This document shows, one piece after another, positions 15,739-19,176 of a stretch of DNA of 19,176 bases. The notes below the pieces were generated by a model that had not been told where the DNA came from, made no database searches, and saw only the letters and a list, made by a program, of their open reading frames with translations. Source of the DNA: Flavobacteriales bacterium UBA6772 (GTDB lineage: Bacteria; Bacteroidota; Bacteroidia; Flavobacteriales; UBA7430). Each line of letters begins with the position of its first letter. Positions within the stretch are counted from its first letter, which is position 1. The DNA is taken from the NCBI GenBank assembly GCA_002453265.1, contig DKGK01000019.1:1-19176 (forward strand), given 5' to 3'. The translations under genes were made by a program, and so were the position numbers.

Positions 15739-17556
15739 TTATTCTTTGCTTAATTCACGGTAGTGTTTTCTCGATTCTGAGAGGAAAAAACTATCCTGGT
15801 GATTGGTAATTATATCTTGATAAAGTTCGAGTGCTGCATCAATATTATTAAAATGATATTCTTGCAATGTTGCCTGTGCAAACTTTGCATCATCTGCTAA
15901 TATATCAAAAGAAAAGAAGTCTATTATCTGGTCTAATAATTCGCTGGCATCTTCCTTTTTATCTTGAATTATTTTTATCTGATACTGTCTGTAAATAGCC
16001 TCATCTATTAAACTATGTCCTGGGTAGTCTATAATAATACTATCGAGTGTATAGTAGGCTTGGTTTAGCTTGTTTTGATAAATAAGCAAATCTGCCCGAG
16101 CAAACATTTCCATGGTTACCGTAGTGGTATCCATATTTAGGTTGTCTTGAATAAGTAGCGATAATTCCATTGCATTATTTGCAATTAGCTTAGCAGTAGA
16201 TTTTTTTAACACATCGAGCTGAGCTTGAGCCCAATCGAAATCACCTTGATAATACGAAATTTTAGCTCTTCTAAATTTTGCTTCATGCCCTAATACATCA
16301 TGTTTATAGGCTTTATCTACTTGGGAATAGTAAAGTATGGCATCCCAAATTTCGTTTTGTAAAAGTAGAATATCTGCATAAACAAGTTTGCACTGAGCTA
16401 AATTTTCCATACTTGCCGAATGCAACTCCAAAGCTTCTTTTATAGTAGCTGATGCTTTGTCTAAATCGTATAAACGGAAGGCTTGTATTTGAGCCAAATC
16501 TCGAATGAGTAAAATGGTATAGCTCGTTTTTCCTAAAACAGAAAAACTAGTAATGTATTCTTGCTCTAATAACGCCCATTCTTGTTTGGTGGTTTTGGGC
16601 TGAGCTTCAAGTAGTTCTTTGTTAACGTTCATTAGAGCCAATTGGGCATCTAAATAATAAATCGATTCTATACCGAGGTCTATTATGTATGTGTAGCATT
16701 TTTTTGCGACTGTAAAAGCTTTGTTTTTTCTGCAAATTGAGGCTAAAACAAAAATCTTTTTTTGATCGGAGTTTAGTCTCAGATCCATTGCTTTTTCTTG
16801 GTCAAATGCAGCCGAAAAATTCTTTTCTTGTATAAATAGCCAAATGAGTAAATCACCTAAATTCTCATCTCCAGTTTCCTGAACTTTTTTAAGTAAAACA
16901 CTTTTTAGTAAGAGGTTGTTTTGATTTTCAGAATCGTTGTTAATAGTTCTGTTTAAGGTTATTTTTACACTCTGTAAATACTGTTTATTACTAACGATCA
17001 GCTCTAAATAATTCTTGTACATTAATTCAATATTCCCTTGTTTTCCGTAAATTCTAGCTAAGTGAAAACGCAAGGAGCTTTTATTTGGGTTTTGTAAACC
17101 AATTTTGTAAGCTTTAATAGCGTAGTCAAAATACTCTAATTTATAAAGTCTGTTTGCCGTAACAGAAACTAAATGATCGTTTTCTTTTAGTTGATTTAAT
17201 AGTTCTTTAAACTTTTTAGATGCTTTTTTAGTCTCCCCTTTTAAGGTGTAAACATGAGCATAGTCAACCAAAACAGAAGGGTTTTCATCATATTTCTTAC
17301 TGTGTGTTTTTACGAGCTTTTCGGCGGCATCAATTTCAGAAAGAGCAATATAACAATCTAATAAACCTTGGTAGTAATTGGGTGATTTATGTGTATTGTA
17401 TAAACCTAAATACAGTTCGCTCGCCTTTTGGTATGAACCAGATTTAAAAAACTGATTGGCTAATTGTGCTTGATTATTATTCTGAGCACAGCTAAACATT
17501 GGAATAAGTAGTGCTACAAAAAGTAGCATAATTGTAGATTTTAATGCACTATTCAT
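15739..17556 (-). CDS. Exported tetratricopeptide-repeat protein
   Basis: The 605-residue protein starts with a hydrophobic export signal (about 8-24). A Cys at 23 (MFSCAQ) could be a non-ideal lipobox or lie just before a signal peptidase I cut. The rest is helical repeats: early TPR units (GSYQKASELYLGLYN, then SEIDAAEKL), a middle region with more divergent units, and clear C-terminal units (LIDEAIYRQYQIKI, DAALELYQDII). TPR proteins of this kind are envelope scaffolds that bind partner proteins, and the C-terminal part recalls YbgF/BamD-type repeats; the partner is unknown. It overlaps the upstream lipoprotein gene by 8 bases, so the two products are probably made together and may interact. 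Confidence 0.82.
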   Translation of the reverse strand: MNSALKSTIMLLFVALLIPMFSCAQNNNQAQLANQFFKSGSYQKASELYLGLYNTHKSPNYYQGLLDCYIALSEIDAAEKLVKTHSKKYDENPSVLVDYAHVYTLKGETKKASKKFKELLNQLKENDHLVSVTANRLYKLEYFDYAIKAYKIGLQNPNKSSLRFHLARIYGKQGNIELMYKNYLELIVSNKQYLQSVKITLNRTINNDSENQNNLLLKSVLLKKVQETGDENLGDLLIWLFIQEKNFSAAFDQEKAMDLRLNSDQKKIFVLASICRKNKAFTVAKKCYTYIIDLGIESIYYLDAQLALMNVNKELLEAQPKTTKQEWALLEQEYITSFSVLGKTSYTILLIRDLAQIQAFRLYDLDKASATIKEALELHSASMENLAQCKLVYADILLLQNEIWDAILYYSQVDKAYKHDVLGHEAKFRRAKISYYQGDFDWAQAQLDVLKKSTAKLIANNAMELSLLIQDNLNMDTTTVTMEMFARADLLIYQNKLNQAYYTLDSIIIDYPGHSLIDEAIYRQYQIKIIQDKKEDASELLDQIIDFFSFDILADDAKFAQATLQEYHFNNIDAALELYQDIITNHQDSFFLSESRKHYRELSKE

Positions 17557-18109
17557 GTTGACTTTTTAAGGTGTTTAACTGTAAAAATATCCCTTTTAAT
17601 TTCGATTCTAATGAATCAAATTCCACTGTGTTTTGAATAAATGTATTCTGTAAATATTCACTCACAGTATTAAGTTTCCCCAATGCTTTTTGTTCCTCTA
17701 TAAAGTAGTTTGCAAATTGTTTTTTACTTAAATGTCTATGTATTAAGTCTTCTTTTAAAGCACTTATTTGTTTCTTAGAAAAACCTAAATCTCTTCGTAA
17801 GCTATCCACTTGTATGTTGAAATTTGAGAGGTTGTAGTGTATTTTATTATAGGCTATTTTTTCATGATACAACCATTGTTTCTGAAATTCGTTCAATGCC
17901 TCAAGTTCAAATAAAGCTAACCTTTCTTTCGATTTTTCTATGCAATAGTTGATTTTTGTGCTGTCAATTTCACTTAACAGCTCATTTTGATGAAGCAATA
18001 ATGAATCTAGAAGCAAAGTGTAGTTTACCTCTTTATTGATGTTTATTTCTTGACAAGAAGTAACAAACAATGCAGTAACGAATATGTAGAATATTTTTTT
18101 TAACATCAT
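17549..18109 (-). CDS. Helical lipoprotein of unknown function
   Basis: The 186-residue protein has a lipoprotein signal with Cys19 (LFVTSC). Two consecutive ATG codons begin the gene and either may be used. The mature part is almost entirely predicted helix with many charged residues and heptad-like spacing (LLDSLLLHQNELLSEID, then LDSLRRDLGF, LESKLKGIFLQL), so it is probably a coiled coil. I do not recognise a family. It sits 31 bases after serS and overlaps the TPR gene by 8 bases; a structural role together with that TPR protein is the best guess. Confidence 0.75.
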   Translation of the reverse strand: MMLKKIFYIFVTALFVTSCQEININKEVNYTLLLDSLLLHQNELLSEIDSTKINYCIEKSKERLALFELEALNEFQKQWLYHEKIAYNKIHYNLSNFNIQVDSLRRDLGFSKKQISALKEDLIHRHLSKKQFANYFIEEQKALGKLNTVSEYLQNTFIQNTVEFDSLESKLKGIFLQLNTLKSQHE

Positions 18110-18140
18110 AAAAAACCGAGGTCTTAGCTGAGGTTAGTTA

Positions 18141-19175
18141 TTAGATTTTATCGAATCCGCAATAAGGTACCAATACATCCGGAATGTTTATTCCATCTGC
18201 ATCTTGATAGTTCTCTAGTAATGCAGCCATAATACGAGGTAAAGCCAAAGATGATCCATTTAAACTATGACATAGTTTGGTCTTTTTATCATCGTCTTTA
18301 AAACGCAATTTCAATCGATTACTTTGGTAACTTTCGAAGTTTGAAACCGAACTTACTTCCAGCCATTTGTCTTGTGCTGCAGAATACACTTCAAAATCGA
18401 AAGTTAGTGCCGAAGTAAAGCTGAGGTCACCACCACAGAGTTTTAAAATTCTAAACGGCAAGGCCAATTCACGAAGAATATTCGCTACATGTTCTACCAT
18501 TATATCGAGTGTTTTATAGGACTCATCGGGGTGTTGAATTTGTACAATTTCAACTTTATCGAACTGGTGTAAGCGATTTAAACCTCTTACATCTTTCCCA
18601 TACGACCCAGCTTCTCTTCGGAAACAAGGGGTGTAGGCAGTACATTTAATTGGGAAGTCTTCCTTTTTTACAATTACATCTCTAAAAATGTTTGTTACCG
18701 GAACTTCTGCTGTAGGTATTAAGTATAAATTATCTTCTGTAGCATGGTACATTTGCCCTTCCTTGTCAGGTAACTGTCCTGTACCAAATCCTGAAGCTTC
18801 GTTTACCAAATGCGGAGGCATTATTTCTTCGTATCCAGCTGCGGTGTTTTTATCTAAAAAATAGTTGATTAAACCGCGTTGTAATCGAGCTCCTTTTCCA
18901 CGGTAAACAGGGAATCCTGCTCCTGTAATTTTTACGCCTAATTCAAAATCGATGATGTTTTTCTCAGCCACCAATTCCCAATGTGGTTTTGCATTTTCGC
19001 CTAAGTTAGGTAGCTTCCCTTCTTGACTAATAATTTTATTATCTTCCTCGCAGGTACCTGCAGGCACAGATTCGTGTGGTATATTTGGTATTTGAACAAG
19101 TTTATTATGAAGCTCATCTTGTGTTTCAGAAAGGACTATGTGTAAGGCTTTCGTCTTTTCTTTTAGCTCAGCGGT
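18141..19175 (-). CDS. serS: Serine-tRNA ligase (N-terminus cut by window edge)
   Basis: The visible 344 residues cover the end of the N-terminal tRNA-binding coiled coil (AELKEKTKAL, LHNKLVQIPNIPHESVPAGT) and the whole class II catalytic core. The features are TAEVPVTN (serine and ATP pocket), motif 2 FRREAGSYGKDVRG with GLNRLHQFDKVEIV, EVSSVSNFESYQSNR, and motif 3 region NGSSLALPRIMAALLENYQ. It charges tRNA-Ser with serine in the cytoplasm. The reading frame stays open to the right edge, so the GTG at 19067 is an internal Val and not the start; roughly 80 N-terminal residues lie outside. It is the first visible gene of the downstream operon. Confidence 0.95.
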   Translation of the reverse strand, partial: TAELKEKTKALHIVLSETQDELHNKLVQIPNIPHESVPAGTCEEDNKIISQEGKLPNLGENAKPHWELVAEKNIIDFELGVKITGAGFPVYRGKGARLQRGLINYFLDKNTAAGYEEIMPPHLVNEASGFGTGQLPDKEGQMYHATEDNLYLIPTAEVPVTNIFRDVIVKKEDFPIKCTAYTPCFRREAGSYGKDVRGLNRLHQFDKVEIVQIQHPDESYKTLDIMVEHVANILRELALPFRILKLCGGDLSFTSALTFDFEVYSAAQDKWLEVSSVSNFESYQSNRLKLRFKDDDKKTKLCHSLNGSSLALPRIMAALLENYQDADGINIPDVLVPYCGFDKI

Positions 19176-19176
19176 T

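Noticed and set aside
19065..19067. GTG start of serS
   Set aside because: The frame stays open to the right edge with typical SerRS coiled-coil sequence upstream, so this GTG codes for an internal Val.

Overview
The window reads as a chromosome segment of a Bacteroidota bacterium, probably a free-living, possibly marine, member of the Flavobacteriales. The DNA is strongly AT-rich and starts are not preceded by clear Shine-Dalgarno sequences. Several exported proteins carry type IX secretion (T9SS) C-terminal sorting domains with YPNP/FPNP motifs, and families typical of the phylum occur (DUF4286, DUF4920, choice-of-anchor B). Candidate promoters match the Bacteroidota -7 box TAnnTTTG. No RNA gene, insertion sequence or CRISPR array was recognised.

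Left part (1-3660, minus strand): the N-terminal end of a secreted GH16 glycoside hydrolase, cut by the window edge, and a large T9SS-exported CotH-kinase-like protein with duplicated domains. The gap between them holds several dyad sequences that may be regulatory.

Middle plus-strand block (about 3675-7590): a copper-protein locus whose two ends are decayed. It runs: remnant of a cupredoxin with a T9SS tail; intact small T9SS protein; two overlapping multicopper-oxidase-domain genes; remnant of an exported acetolactate decarboxylase. The two oxidase genes have complementary sets of copper-binding motifs. One has the type 1 cysteine site and two HxH motifs, the other has the two remaining HxH motifs with Asp in place of Cys. 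They may form one heteromeric enzyme. This is the most interesting feature of the window.

Minus-strand block 7808-11907: a strong hairpin terminator (7718-7756) closes both this block and the copper locus. A three-gene unit encodes a ChaN-like haem/iron-binding protein, a DUF4920 lipoprotein and a small cytochrome c lipoprotein. Upstream of it lies a long secreted beta-propeller (choice-of-anchor B) protein sharing C-terminal repeats with the CotH protein but lacking a sorting tail. An orphan sorting-tail fragment lies at about 12229-12318.

Right part (12326-19176, minus strand): a compact housekeeping operon with genes overlapping or nearly touching: serS (cut by the edge), a lipoprotein of unknown function, a TPR protein, a DUF4286 protein, rsmA, mgtE and a D-2-hydroxyacid dehydrogenase.
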